From: Siphonodentalium dalli
Lineage: Eukaryota > Mollusca > Scaphopoda > Gadilida > Siphonodentaliidae
Length of the DNA stretch: 64,000 bases
Direction: 5' to 3'
NCBI GenBank assembly: GCA_032622095.1
Contig: CP136061.1
Span: 35,899,797-35,963,796 of the forward strand
Within the stretch, counting starts at the first letter, position 1. Each line of letters begins with the position of its first letter. A program made the translations under genes and the position numbers. Under the pieces are notes generated by a model. The model saw only the letters and a list, made by a program, of their open reading frames with translations. It made no database searches and had not been told where the DNA came from. This document shows positions 23,073 to 35,831 of the stretch, in pieces.

Positions 23073-23249
23073 AACGAGGTTGAGAGAATAGAGGAGGGAC
23101 AGGACAGACTGGAAGAACAGGTGACTAAACTCCACCACAACACGAAAGAGATGCGTGAACAGATGAACAAACTGGAGAGCATGATGCTAGCGATGATCAA
23201 AAACAGCAATGTCAACTGGCTCGAAGACGATTTCTTCGCCGGCGACTGA
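23073..23249 (+). CDS. TRPA1: TRPA channel, last exon: C-terminal coiled coil and stop
   Basis: Acceptor CTAATATTTCAG; 58 codons then TGA. The peptide starts NEVERIEEGQDRLEEQVTKL and continues HHNTKEMREQMNKLESMMLA, with hydrophobic positions at heptad spacing. This matches the C-terminal coiled coil that assembles TRPA tetramers. It ends SNVNWLEDDFFAGD. Summed over nine exons the window encodes about 449 residues of channel, all junctions in frame, with no internal stop or frameshift. The gene therefore looks intact over this part. Confidence 0.94.
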   Translation, partial: NEVERIEEGQDRLEEQVTKLHHNTKEMREQMNKLESMMLAMIKNSNVNWLEDDFFAGD

Positions 23250-23377
23250 AAGGGCGCTCGCCCACTGTCAATCTGTTTTCGTTTTTTTATTCTGCACTGA
23301 CGTGTGCGCATTAAGGTCTATGTAGGGGGTATTTCCGCTTTGAGTCATGAACTCTATGAACTGATTAACCCCTTTTC

Positions 23378-23383
23378 ATTAAA
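23378..23383 (+). other. Possible poly(A) signal ATTAAA of the TRPA gene
   Basis: ATTAAA lies 129 bp after the stop codon and is followed by a GT/T-rich stretch (GTTGTTCGTTT). It precedes a MITE terminus (23394). It is the nearest recognised variant signal after the stop; cleavage position is unknown. Confidence 0.35.
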
Positions 23384-23393
23384 GTTGTTCGTT

Positions 23394-23863
23394 TAAAGGC
23401 ACGGATGGCCTTCGTGATGGATATTGCCGTTAAAATAGTCACATGTATTCGTTAAAACCGCCATAAACAGAAATAATTTAAAAATATAGACTGATTTTGT
23501 TCTTATACTAAGCATAAACATCGCGTAAAAAGTATGCTATTCTCAAGTTCGTACGCTGTGTTATGTAAACAAAAGCCAAATACTGTTACAATACAATACG
23601 TATAGAGTATGCGATAAGCAAAACACTCAACACCGGGGATACCCAACTAAGTCAACTTTGGTTAAGACTGCCACCAAGTTGTTTACACTATATCGCTCGC
23701 TAATCCTCGGCACACTCTCAGCTCACACAAAGTGTGTTTTGTGGATAATATCGCATTCATACTATCATTATACTATGCTATCAGTATATTCTTGAGGACA
23801 TTTTCATAATTTTGTAACTGTAATTTCTAAATTATTACCTATAACGAAGGCCATCCGTCGCAT
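23394..23863. mobile_element. AGGCACGGATGGCCTTCG TIR element, copy 1
   Basis: The left end AAAGGCACGGATGGCCTTCG and the right end CGAAGGCCATCCGT are inverse. The interior (CCGTTAAAATAGTCACAT, AAACCGCCATAAACAGAAA) matches the elements at 53215-53716 and 58790-59121. It lies just after the TRPA stop and may contribute to the 3' UTR. Confidence 0.75.
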
Positions 23864-25372
23864 GTTTTCTATATATACAGGTAAGATCTGAACGACATTT
23901 TTAGTGAAGATTTTCTTTTGATCTATCAATTAAATGAGCAAAAACAATGCGTTTCAATACATTTGAGAGGTTAAAGATGTTATTATCTTTTTATCTCTTT
24001 GGGTTCCAAGAACTGCTAGAAGAATTAATGACTCAACAAAACAAGTAAATCACAACTATCTTATTATAGAGGTTTAGATAGAAAACATACATCTCCCCCA
24101 ACAAGAAATATCAGACTATATACTGTTCGTCACCATGTGGCGGGAAATCCTGACCAATCGTAGAACAACTGCCTGTAGTCTGTTTGTAACCTGGGTATAG
24201 CACCGGGTGTGAAAGTTAGGCACGAGGAGTACATTAGTTGATGCTTTCTTGAATATGGCAAGTTTCGTGTCTCATTGGCAACTAACTCAAATGTTGTGTT
24301 ATGATTTACGAACTTCGTTTGGAAATAGAACTTAGCTGGCTGACTATACTTTATAATACCTTCTAGCTTTGGGCAAAGATATCTATAGCATGTTATGCTT
24401 GATGGGCGACGTTAAAAGGTATATCAATCTAAACCACCCCTTGTCTTTTTGGTAGGGAACTTCATAAGCGTAAGCGTATATTATATTTTACCTCCAACAT
24501 ACAAATACTAATAATAAGTTATCCCAATAAATAAATCGCCAGTCGTACCAAACATTCCTAATGTAGTAATAATCTTTAAACACAAAGTTCCTCTGCAGCC
24601 AAGAAACAATCTCCAGTTTGATAACCCCTGGAAGGCACTACAAATTAGATATCTCAAAAACTTATCACCATCGAAATACATTTTACCGTCATCTTGATTA
24701 TACATGTGTGTTATTATATTTTATCTGGAAAGGGGCTTCATCAGTTGCAAAAACTTGTGGCCCAATCCCTTGTGTATATTATGAAAATAAAATATGGTTC
24801 AAGTCAAGCATGAACTTACATTGGTATGGCAACTGGTATATATGTGTATTATTTCAATAAATTTCAGTGCATGTGATTTTCTTAAAGAGTCGACCAAAAC
24901 ATTACATAATTTAGTTTTTAGAAATCAGTTTTGTCTGCTCAAAAACATACCATCCACTTTAGACTCACGAACTCATTTCCTCTTTCTATCCATTCCCATA
25001 ACAAACGATGTGCAATTTACTATACATACAGTGAAACTGCAGCGATAATTATACTTATGTTATTTTCTGATTGTTCTAAAATTGTGATATGTGTCGCAAC
25101 TTATGTTATATATTATTATTTACAAGTTTTCTGAAAATTCTATTTTATCATTAAATTATATACATCCACAAATTTCGCTAATCCTTTCGACCCAAGTAAT
25201 GTATAACACTGCATGCATGGGCAAAATACCAGTATTTTCCTGGTAGTTTTATATAAGCCATGTACTAAAAAAGATCTAACTATAAAATACCTAGTGGTTT
25301 CCCTGTTTGGATGGGGTAACATGCTCTCAGTCGGTAGATGTGCATGCACCTAGTACGCACACGATTATATAG
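23864..25372. other. Intergenic, no gene recognised
   Basis: AT-rich sequence with short unconvincing open frames on both strands. A stretch near 23960-24040 (TTTGAGAGGTTAAAGATGTT) resembles 57370-57450, so it is probably a shared old repeat. Nothing with splice borders or a recognised domain was found. Confidence 0.5.
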
Positions 25373-26638
25373 AGAAAGATACTTAACCCTTTACCCAACA
25401 GAAGGGACCTGTGCCAATGCATTCTCTTATATATGCGAGTCGACCATAGGTCGCCTCGCATATATAAGAGAATGCATTGGCTTAACACATTAAAAATTAT
25501 AAAATTGTTAAAGAATGTAAGAAAAAATGGTAAAAAGTGTTAAAAAAAGATTTTTTTTTAGGCCAATGCATTCTCTTATATATGCGAGGCGACCTATGGT
25601 CGACTCGCATATATAAGAGAATGCATTGGCACAGGGTATAACTATAACCATCACAATGTGGTCAATGAGCCGGTTCCAATGATATCCATATTTGTATGGT
25701 TTTATTGAGACAGACCGAAGATATTTTAGGCTGTTGAAGCTTTATTTGGCCTGTTTTGGCCGGTTTGTTGGGTAAAGGGTTAATCAGGGTTCACGATTAG
25801 ATAGCGATTGATATTCAAACGCAGTAACAGGTGACACGAGGTTAGGATTACATTTTGAAATAAGTACCTTGCGTTAATCGGAAGGGTGATAACTCTATAT
25901 ATATAGAACGTACTTTGACGACATAACGGAAATTTGTATGAACGAATTTACAACACCACAATTAATCACCGTTGGCTCTTTAAAGATAGATTATCTCTTT
26001 AAATAACAAATTTGAAATAGTTGCGTGGGTATAAAATAATAAATGTGAACTGAAGACCCCTGTCCGGAAAGGCTTCTATCAATTAATATTGATTTTATTT
26101 TGAATATTGTATTGGGACCGTTTATTTGTCTATTTTTATGTTTATTTGTGACAAAATTGCACAATAAAATTTCTGGTCTCTGTTAACAGTAACCACTAGT
26201 GTTCGTTAGCTAAACAACCACACCTTTTTAGACCAGAACATATTCGAAATAAAATCAATATTAATCGATAGAAGCATTTCTGGACAGGAGTCTTCGATTC
26301 AGATATAATATTGTATGCCCCGGTAACTATATAACACATGTTTACACAGAGATAATCCACCTTTAAAGCACATTTACGATTTAAGTTTCATTTCAAACAG
26401 GGGCGGCAGGAAGACGGCCTATCTGGCCATACCGCTCCTGTACAATATAAACATGTTTATTTCTGTATATTTCACTGTCAGCATTATGTTTGTAAATAAT
26501 GTACAAAATAAACAATCAATCAAACAACTCCGTTATTTCGTAAATAATCCTAGCCTCAATCGCAACCTCGCGTGCCACGTGTTATTGCGATTTAATATCA
26601 ATCACTATCTAATCGTGAACCCAGATTAAGTATCTTTC
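25373..26638. mobile_element. TIR element (GGGTTCACGATTAGATAG), invaded by a MITE
   Basis: The left terminus AGAAAGATACTTAA is separated by MITE copy E from its continuation TTAATCAGGGTTCACGATTA. The right terminus (TAATCGTGAACCCAGATTAA then GTATCTTTCT) is uninterrupted. The interior includes a palindromic pair around AAAATCAATATTAATCGATA and AATTAATATTGATTTTATTT (about 26080-26290). No ORF. Confidence 0.8.
25387..25779 (-). mobile_element. TTAA MITE copy E (inverse orientation)
   Basis: TTAA at 25383-25386 and 25780-25783. Both CCCTTTACCCAACA-type termini and both palindromes (about 25411-25480, 25562-25631) are intact, in the opposite orientation to copy B. It is inserted at the TTAA within the left terminus of the surrounding element. 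Confidence 0.88.
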
Positions 26639-29600
26639 TGTATTCAATCGCGTGGTATTGGCTGACATGGAATATAGCGTTAGCACTCTTAGTGTTCATC
26701 TCATGATAATGTTGTCATACCGTCATACGTTGACATCCCACGGAATACTATAAAATCTTCGTTGTCACTGCAAAATATTAATCGATTGAGGTTATTTCTC
26801 GATAACAAACATAAATTACTTGATTACTACAGCAATGATATAAGCATCGATTGATATGGCCACGCCTATAAACCGCGTGCCTAAAATATACATGAGAACT
26901 ATTCGATACTTACTACGATTTGAAATGGAATTGTGAAGTTGCAGCGTAATTTCTTCGGGTAGGACTGCCCTAACAATAACGGTACTGCTAACCCTCCGAG
27001 CGCAAGTACATAGAGAACTCAACAAGACTCGTGCTAACGTTTTCAAAGAAATGAAAGTGAAACTAACAACTGTTCAGCGCAAATATACCAGGAATGCATG
27101 CAGTGCAATCACGATTGCGTGATCACTTGCCACTAGAAAAAAAAAAGCAACAACAACGAATTGATGATGTCGCTTGATCAATCGATAATTAGCTTTCTGG
27201 GTAACATCGTGTCCGATTCAACTTCATGTGTTGTTTTCTTGAGTTTTTCGCTCGTTTTACTTCTACCATCTACTTCACGGGGTAGAAAATGCTCCACAAA
27301 GCAGACACCGCTTCCAATCTTTGGTCCACTTCACTACCGATCCGATTCCAAATCACTCGTGATTTTTGTACAGAAAATAGCGGCTAATACGACCATGCCA
27401 GTGAGTATTCCCCTAAATCTACATATATAGACGTAGTTTTCAAACTATTCGCATGGGGAAACAGACAATAAACACTACAAGTTCAAAACACTAACAATTC
27501 AGGCAACATGGATACTAATTCCTTGTAGAAATTACCACTGATCGGTCGGATTTCTGTGAAAAAAATCACATAACGACAGATAATATCGTGTTTCGAACAA
27601 TTTTCTGTTTAGCTAGAAATTAGAAATGCGTTGCATACACGCCCGGGACTACCAATATCTCATGTATATGTATGGTTTTATATAAAACATTGCCCACTGT
27701 TGATATCGATCGACTGATCAAGACATTGTATGCGCTCCAGTTCACTAAAACAGAAGCTCCAGTTCACTGCAACCTAAACATGATACGCTCCAGTTCACTA
27801 CATCAAACATCGCCTTCTCAAAAGGCAGTCTTTATGTCTGAAAATGGCTGTCAATTTGGGCAATGGTAATGCAATGCAAACTGGTTTGCTATTCAACAAA
27901 GCTCTAAACAATTTTACTCGACAAACGCGCTGGTTTCGTGAGGCATTTTTTTTGCATAATGTGTAATGAAATGTTAACGGTAAACTTAGTTAAAATATAT
28001 AATGCTTTTCTATTATGTCACAATTTGTGGAACAAAAATTTAATGTATAGAAGAAACTTCCCAATATATGTGTCTTGTGGTCAGATTTTGTCTCTAACTA
28101 TATATACTTATACAAATTTGTGTATACACATGAATCAGTATACCTTATAGGTGTACCGTCATAGGCAAAATAGGACGAGCCACAATATGTTGATATCACG
28201 TAAAAAATACCAGACCCTGCATTTATGCGCCATTATACAGTTGTTCTTTTCCGGGTTAATAGATGTTACTATTACTAGAAGAAGGAGACCGCCATAGATG
28301 TCATCGGCCATTGACATGCGGCGTGGGTTTTAGTGGTGTGCTTGTGAGTTGTGGCTAGCAGTCGGATATTTTCCACACGAAATGTCTATCATATGCATCG
28401 AGTCTTCGAGCAAAAACGTGGAGCCTTCCTGCCATTCACATAAACTGAACACAAGAATAAGTTAGCTCCAACAACTTCGCCGCCATACAATGTTAATACA
28501 TTTTGGGTGGATTTGAGTAAGCGACGTCACTGGAAACGTGTGAGTGGCGTTTGGTTCAATGTTCAATCCACAATCCCTCAAACTTTTAATTTCGAAATTC
28601 CGAACGCGGTTTAATCATTTTGGAGCCTATTTAATACGTTTGTGAATGGTTGCAAGGATCTCCAAAATCAATATCATAACTTAAATTTAAAATATCAAAC
28701 ACTTTCCACATGTATGCCAAAAGGTCTCCGCGGCCACATGTATGGATGAGGAACACCATTCCAGGATATACCCACATATTTGTACTTTGCACTTTCAAGA
28801 CACGCTATATATAGTGAACCAAATGAATTTCCTATCAATGTGAAAGCAAGAATGGGAGGGGTGTGTCTTCGTCCTATTGGTGGGAGTTCAAGGAGGAGGC
28901 TATAGCCAGGGACCATTTTTCAGTATTGGATCCTATGGGAACTATTTTGCAGCATACTGAAAGCATTTTTTGTGTATAATTATAGGTTTAATAGCGGTTT
29001 TATCTGTATTGGATGGGCACACGCCCCGCTATCCCCCTTCCCATCTTCTCCCTAACAGATACGTGCACTGATTTTAAACATAGATGTTACACAACCCATA
29101 TACAATTATTTCAAATTGAGATCAATATAAGCTCTTTCGACTATAGGGTTGGTCAAGAATTGAGAATCTCGCACCTGAATCTGCTCGAAGTGTAAAATAT
29201 GAATCTGCATGACAGTGTTGATCGGCAAAGAACTGGGTCTTATGTTCGGAAAGTGAACCGATCTTATCTGTGGTGAACTGGAGCTTTTTCGTCACAATTT
29301 CAAATCTAAATATCATATGATTCCAAGGTCATATATCCACTGTCCGGTGGGGAGACCACACATTTTGGTTTATTAAAACCTTGCATTGTCGTGTCAGTAT
29401 CGAATTATTAGTTTTTTCCACAGAAATTGTTTTTTTCTTCAAAATTACCATTGAGTCCAATGGAAATATGACACTCAAATGTTAACACTTAAATTGGCAA
29501 GTTGGCGCACTGTATATTGAGATATCAAACTCATGGACAGCTGGGGTTGTATGGGAGTTATATCTGACACATAAACTGTATATTATATTACCTTAATTGA

Positions 29601-30495
29601 TGAATCCATTTGCGAAAATCAGCGCAGTCACGCTTAAAAAATATCACAAGTGAACTGGAGTGCGTCGGAAGTGAACTGGACAAAATATCGGAAGCGGTGT
29701 CTGTCTCGCGGAGCAGTTCCTACCCCGTGTACTTGTGGTGTTCTCATGTAAAGTGACAGATTAATTTATAAGAAATAACTCTTCTGTAGGTTAAGTTTAT
29801 GTGTTTTACCCGAACAGTTGACGACCAATTTGTGACGTCAGAAGGGGCGAGATAGTTCGAAAGACTATAGACCGAAAAATAGTTCGAAAAATTTTGGCCT
29901 CGCATCAGGATCGTGATAATTCTTTCATCGCGCCAAATTCTGGCATCGCGCCAGATTGTGACGACAGCAGGGGTTTAATAGTTTAAAGATTATAGACCGG
30001 GAAATAGCTAGCTCGCCGGACAAAAACAAACAATTACTATCCTCTTGTGACGTCAATGCCATCAGTTTTTTGTGTCGCGTGGCGGGTCTGCTGACAGCAT
30101 TTAATATCGCGAGCTTTGTGTCTAAGTCACTCGATGTCGACATTGATGAATGATATTATGTTCATTTGAGACCATCACCAACGCCTACATAACTTGATCC
30201 AGATCGCCCCCCCCCAGTGAGACCATCCCCAACGCCCACAGAACGTGATCCCGATTCCCACATCTGAGGATAATTAAATTAGTCGCGACTGAGCGCAGGT
30301 GCAGGCCTATTCCGTTGGGAGTTATTCTGTTTGCTTCGATATTAATGTAAGTTCGCGCAATAGATACCACCATTGAATGGTCATAGCGATCAGGGGTGGG
30401 GTTACTTATAGCACACCAACTATCCCGGACACTATTTTTGACAGGGATCCCATAAGTGCGGATGTAACATTCTATGACTTCGGTAAGTCCTTTAA
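26639..30495. other. Intergenic, no gene recognised
   Basis: Contains several open frames of 60-90 codons on both strands (for example around 27161-27430 on +), but none shows a recognisable domain. A GTAAGTAT string near 26905 on the minus strand and a GTGAGTAT near 27402 on the plus strand could be donors, but partner exons were not found. Around 29820-30140 a GC-richer unique stretch with repeated TGACGTCA-like strings occurs. Confidence 0.4.
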
Positions 30496-30497
30496 TG

Positions 30498-31405
30498 TTA
30501 TAAAGTTATTATACAATGTTGTGTACAGTATGTGTTTTTCTTATACGAGTCCAGGTTGTGGTGAAAAGTCAATATGACTTTTCACCACAACCTGGACTCG
30601 TATATGAAAAACTCATACTGTACACAACATTGTATAATGACATATTTATTATCCATCTGTATGTTTATCCAAATTTTGGGAATAAAACTTTTGTGGTTAT
30701 TTTTGGTATTTGTCGGCACTTAATTCTCGATAAAAGTCTGTATTTTGATCATCAGAAAGCATGATTTGGAAAAGTAAACACGGAAGTGAGAAAAATATTC
30801 AACGCGGAAGTGAAACGTCTGCTAAAATCCACCAGTGTTGCGCGCGCATCACAATTTCACCGATTCATTTCGCAATAGAGTTAATTCGTGACGTCAAGGA
30901 GTCCGAATAAAAAGTGATATTGTACAGTCGGGAGTCCAATATGACTTTCGGGAGTCCAATATGAGTTTTTCCAGGACTATCACGTGGCAGCTTTTGCCCA
31001 ATCGGAAAGAGTGTTAGTTAAGGGATGGATAATAATAAAAAGTTATTATACAATGTTGTATACAGTATGAGTTTTTCTTGTACGAGTCCAGGGTGTGGTG
31101 AAAAGTCATATTGGACGAGACACGCAGTGTCGTGTCCAATATGACTTTTCACCACAACCTGGACGTGAAACATCTGCTAATTTGTGCTAAATCCGCCAGT
31201 GTTGCGCGCGCATCACAATTTCACCGATTCATTTCGCAATAGTTAATTCGTGACGTCACAAAGTCCCGATAAAAAAGTGATATTGCACACTTGGGAGTCC
31301 AATATGACATTCGGGAGTCCAATATGACTTTTTCCCGGATTATCACGTAGCGGCTTTTTGCCCATCAGAAATAGAGTTAATTAAGAGATGGATAATAATA
31401 TTTAA
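30498..31405. mobile_element. Fold-back elements of the CCAATATGACTTTTCACCAC family (two adjoining copies)
   Basis: GTACGAGTCCAGGTTGTGGT and ACCACAACCTGGACTCGTAT face each other around a short centre. Flanking arms read TTATACAATGTTGTGTACAG. The right ends contain TTAGTTAAGGGATGGATAAT (about 31015, again in a variant near 31378). The same modules recur at 35832-36964. Noncoding. Confidence 0.75.
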
Positions 31406-31622
31406 TATTCACGTTTCCGCATATAAAGTATTGTTCGACTTTATTTGATACCAGAATGTAACAAAACATGATGTATGACTATGTTTGTTTTTATACTTGA
31501 AGACTATGTTGGCACCCTACCGTAATCTTTCTGGTAGGGACGAGGGCACCAGGTCCTTACAATGTTATACGATACCAGGGGATAAAACGTTGGGCCGTGC
31601 CAGGGCTTACAAGATTTGTTTA

Positions 31623-31967
31623 CCCTGTGCCAATGCATTCTCTTATATATGCGAGTCTACCATAGGTCGCCTCGCATATATAAGAGAATGCATTGGCCTA
31701 ACAATTTTTTAAAATAAATGTTTCTTACAATTTTTAGGACATAAAATAAAAAACATCCATTACCCCACACATATATAGAAGCATATATAAGAGTGTCGTC
31801 TGCTCATGTTTGTCTGGGGCTCTGTATGGGTGAAATTATAAAATTGTTAAAGAATACAAGAACAAATTATTAAAATTGTAAAAAATTGTTAGGCCAATGC
31901 ATTCTCTTATATATGCGAGGCGACCTATGGTCGACTCGCATATATAAGAGAATGCATTGGCACAGGG
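31623..31967. mobile_element. Palindrome-pair element F without the TTAACCCTTTACCC ends
   Basis: Starts CCCTGTGCCAATGCATTCTC and ends GAGAATGCATTGGCACAGGG. The whole is two palindromes of the shared module around a spacer of about 210 bp that differs from that of copies A/B. Outer termini of copies A-E are absent, so the CCCTGTGCC...GGCACAGGG unit seems able to exist alone. Confidence 0.75.
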
Positions 31968-32290
31968 TAAAAAATTATATTCGATCTCTTTGCTTTAAAG
32001 ATGCATAATCCGATTTAACGCCCCTAAATTACTCTTCGGATTCGGGGGTGAAAAAATATCAGATATGAGTCGAGGAACCCACCAATCAAAGCCCAGAGTG
32101 ATAAGATTTTGAGTTTTGAAAAATCTGTTATTTTCTCCACCTCACATATTTGGCGTCCTGGCAAATTTTCGACGAAAGACATCCATTAAATATGCTCATG
32201 TGTCCGATATAATTATTTTCTGGTATAAAAAGTGAACATATGGTGGCTTCGTGGTTTCAAATCGTACATGCATCTTTAAGCCTCATCTGA

Positions 32291-33429
32291 TATAAACACC
32301 TAAAAAAAAGAAGGAATATATTCGGTAATATTTTATGAGATATTGGATGGATTTTGACGAAACTTTACGCAAATGTTTAGTGGTATCTGATACACAACAT
32401 GTGTAAGGCACCGTCCTGTGAGTTATGTTATGGCCGGCCGAGCATGAATTGAATGGAAGAGGGGTGCTTTTCAACAGTTGCAAAAACACTGACGTAGAGT
32501 GGACAGTCACTACATTGTCCCATTGTTCATACAAAGTTGTTAACCCTTTACCCAACAATCCGGCCAAAACCGGCCAAATAAAGCTTCAACAGCCTAAAAT
32601 ATCTTCGGTCTGTCTCAATAAAACCATACAAATATGGATATCATTGGAACCGGCTCCTTGACCACATTGTGATAGTTACAGTTATGCCCTGTGCCAATGC
32701 ATTCTCTTATATATGCGAGTCGACCATAGGTCGCCTCGCATATATAAGAGAATGCATTGGCCTAAAAAAAAAATCTTTTTTAAGCACTTTTTACCATTTT
32801 TTCTTACATTCTTTAACAATTTTATAATTTTTAATGTGTTAAGCCAATGCATTCTCTTATATATGCGTGGCGACCTATGGTCGACTCGCATATATAAGAG
32901 AATGCATTGGCACAGGGCCGTTCTGTTGGGTAAAGGGCTAAAAGTGACACTGTGAGTCCACTATAACATGCTTGTCATCTTCGGGACACAATGTCCAGGT
33001 CATTCATTCTAACCACATTCCTTTGGAATGACGCCTTGAGGTTTCATTCTGTGAGCAACACAGATTTATTGAAATCAGTCTCTTTGAAGCCATTTTTCAG
33101 TAAACCATGTTTACCACCAAGTAGGCCATTGAGGTACCAACATATAAGGATGTTCCAAGCATGTGCGAGAAGTGGGGACCAAGGCACAGCTGAATGTCTG
33201 TGATCACTCTACCTGTGTTTTTGCAACTTTTGAAAAGTGCCCCTCTTCCATTCAATTTGTGCTCACGCAGCCATATATCACCTTACAGCACAGTAATTAG
33301 CACATTTGCTGTCTTTGGTACCACAAATCATTTGTGGAAAGTTTAATCAAAATCCTTCCAATATCTCATAATATATTACCGAATATATTAGGGGGGGGGG
33401 GACTTCCTTTTTTTGAGGTGTTTATAAAC
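32291..33429. mobile_element. Inverted-repeat element hosting MITE copy G
   Basis: The left arm (TATAAACACCT, then AATATATTCGGTAATATTTT and GAATTGAATGGAAGAGGGGT) is matched in inverse by the right arm (ACCCCTCTTCCATTCAATT-like, AATATATTACCGAATATATT, AGGTGTTTATA). The single-copy centre is about 33000-33190. It has a 70-codon open frame with no recognised function. Confidence 0.7.
32544..32937 (+). mobile_element. TTAA MITE copy G
   Basis: TTAA at 32540-32543; the right flank is mutated to CTAA (32938-32941). Same termini, spacer and two palindromes as copy B, with a few substitutions (one arm has GCGTGGCGACC). Confidence 0.88.
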
Positions 33430-33562
33430 TAGTAGTCCCCGGTGAACGTGGCAGTCAGATTGTCTATTCATGTAGCGATATTTCTAAGATATAAACAATA
33501 ACGCTCATTCGTGGCATAGCTTTCCGGCTTTTCGGAATTGACCTTCGTTTTCGAAATGGATA

Positions 33563-34005
33563 TTAAAGGTACCCAATCCAATTAAGCACCCCTAAATTAC
33601 TATTTCTTTGGCTTCGGTGGTAAAATATATTTGATTCGAGTCGAGGAACCCACCCATCAAAACCCATCAATTTTTGAAGTTTGTTATTTTTTTGGAGATG
33701 TGGGCCAGAATCTCGTGCTCAAACAGACAAATTGCGGATGTAAGATGGATATATCGAAAATCAAGTGGTTACTATTAACAATAATAACTACTTGATTTTA
33801 GAGTTATCCATTTTACACCCGCAATTTGTCTGTTTGAGCACGAGGTTCTGGCCCACATCTCCAAAAATTAACAAACTTCAAAAATCGATATCTGATCACT
33901 CTGAGATCTGATGGATGGGTTCCTCGACTCGAATCAAATATTGTTCACCACCAAAGCCAAAGAAATAGTAATTTAGGAGCATATAATCGGATTGAGTGCC
34001 TTTAA
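33563..34005. repeat. 440-bp palindrome (fold-back MITE)
   Basis: Arms of about 210 bp surround a centre near 33785. Inverse pairs include TTTGTCTGTTTGAGCACGAG, TGGCCCACATCTCCAAAAA and GGTTCCTCGACTCGAATCAA, and termini TTAAAGGTACCCAATCC / GGATTGAGTGCCTTTAA. The arms match parts of repeats at 14930-15060, 31990-32140, 16850 and 41470. Confidence 0.88.
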
Positions 34006-34360
34006 ACTATTGTTGTTATACAGTTAGCTACAGTTGACGATGACAATGATAATGTTGAAAAAAAACCTTAGTTTAGTTAAAACCCATTTAATTGTCTAAT
34101 TTTCATTAAACATGGTATATATAACACAAACACTTTTTACGGAAAATGGGATTGGAGGACAAGAGCAGGTCACATATAACGTTTTTCAACCTTACCAACG
34201 TCATCATCATCTGTAGTCAAGTGTATAACACCAATAATGTAATTTCCATTTCGAAATACAGGCATTGAAGAAGGCCAAGAACCGAAAGCCGCAAAGTAGC
34301 GATTAACTTTTGCGTTGCGTTATATATATATATATATTTTTAATATTTTTATTTATATAA

Positions 34361-35775
34361 GCCCTGCGATTCGGGCATTATTAATTCGATTCGATTTTCG
34401 ATTCGATTTGGATACATAATCGCGATTCGATTCGATTCGGTTCGATTCAGTAAACGTAGACCATTAGATCGGACATTGGGCAAAAAATCAAGGTAAAAAT
34501 TGATAACGAGGTCCGCATAACTGATCTGATTCGTATGTGAATGTCCCGACGTCTGTTCTTGACGAAATACAGACTCAACTTGTAATCGGATAGGCTATTT
34601 GAATAATTTAGATAACTTGAACTATCGGATTCGTGCACAAACGGCGAGTCCAATCTCGCCAGGAAGACGTTTGTCTTGTATGTGAGAGAAAACCTCGATT
34701 TCAAATACGCTTGCGTAGATGCGCTATTAGATTTTACACTAACAGTCACTCTTATCTGTTCCTCGCGAAATCGTCGATGGATTTGAATTCCGGATTAATG
34801 ATTATCACACATTAACAGAACATTGCATTAGCAATGATTCAATTGGTATATTGATAAAATGCATGCGAGAGGCAGTCATATTGCAGTGTTTGTCTTACTC
34901 GTCCAGTCACCCACGGCCCACCCTGATATTAGACTATTAGTGGACTTAAATAAATTATAAACTAAGTACATGTTTAGTTATTAACAAAAGACACAACTCA
35001 TCAGATATTTGATGATTCAAATGGAAATATAAATTGTCATAATAACTAAAGTTGATCGCCAATCATCTTCCGATGCATGCAAACTAAAACTATGGCTATA
35101 TATACGCTATATATAGAGAATGTTATTCCCTAATTTCCCTGGGTTTCCCCACTAGCAGACGTAAATAGAACTGACGTCACGACTGAGCTGATCTAAAATA
35201 CGGACTGCTTACAAATGTAGAACCGCTGGGTGATTTATGGACTAAATTACGGTCTATATATTCCCATGTGCGCTGCACATTGTTAAGCTAAGCGTTTGAA
35301 TGGACATGCATATGCGTGTGTGGATATGAAGAAGAAGATGGAATGAAGCATAAACATGTCTATATTTCCGCCATGTCGCGTATTTACTAGTACACCGCAA
35401 ATGAAAAACGGATCCATTTATAATTAATGTTCAGCTTCCGCCATTTTAGCGGACTCCGCGTTGCGTTATCGCTATTCTGAGATGATGTCCCCGGCGACGT
35501 GGACCGAATTGCAGTATGATGGTCCATGCATTTTGAAAGGGCAACATCGGAGTTTATTCAATTGTATCACGGGAATTTTTGAGAATTTGATGTGCTAAAT
35601 GCTAAATGATTATCAGTAAAACATTCGATCTAGGCCCGCTACTAGAAACGCCCAGTGTACTTAAGATTCTTTGAGATAATCGAATCGAAAAACTGGTACT
35701 CAAAATCGAAAACGATTCGATTCGATTCAGAGGGATGAATCGAAAATCGAATTTCGATTCGATGCATCGCAGGCC
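34361..35775. mobile_element. hAT-like TIR element with ATTCGATTCGA repeats
   Basis: The left end GCCCTGCGATTCGGGCATTA, followed by repeats of TTCGATTCGA, mirrors the right end (AATCGAATTTCGATTCGATG then CATCGCAGGCC). The interior has no recognised transposase; 34900-35300 looks unique and AT-rich. Class inferred from subterminal motif style only. Confidence 0.55.
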
Positions 35776-35831
35776 CCTATAAATTACACTATATACAATG
35801 ATGTCATATTTATGCAATCAAACAAATAATA

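Noticed and set aside
27161-27430. Open frame with a hydrophobic start and a Pro-rich part ending at GTGAGTAT, considered as a first exon
   Set aside because: The peptide resembles no family convincingly and no downstream exon was found.
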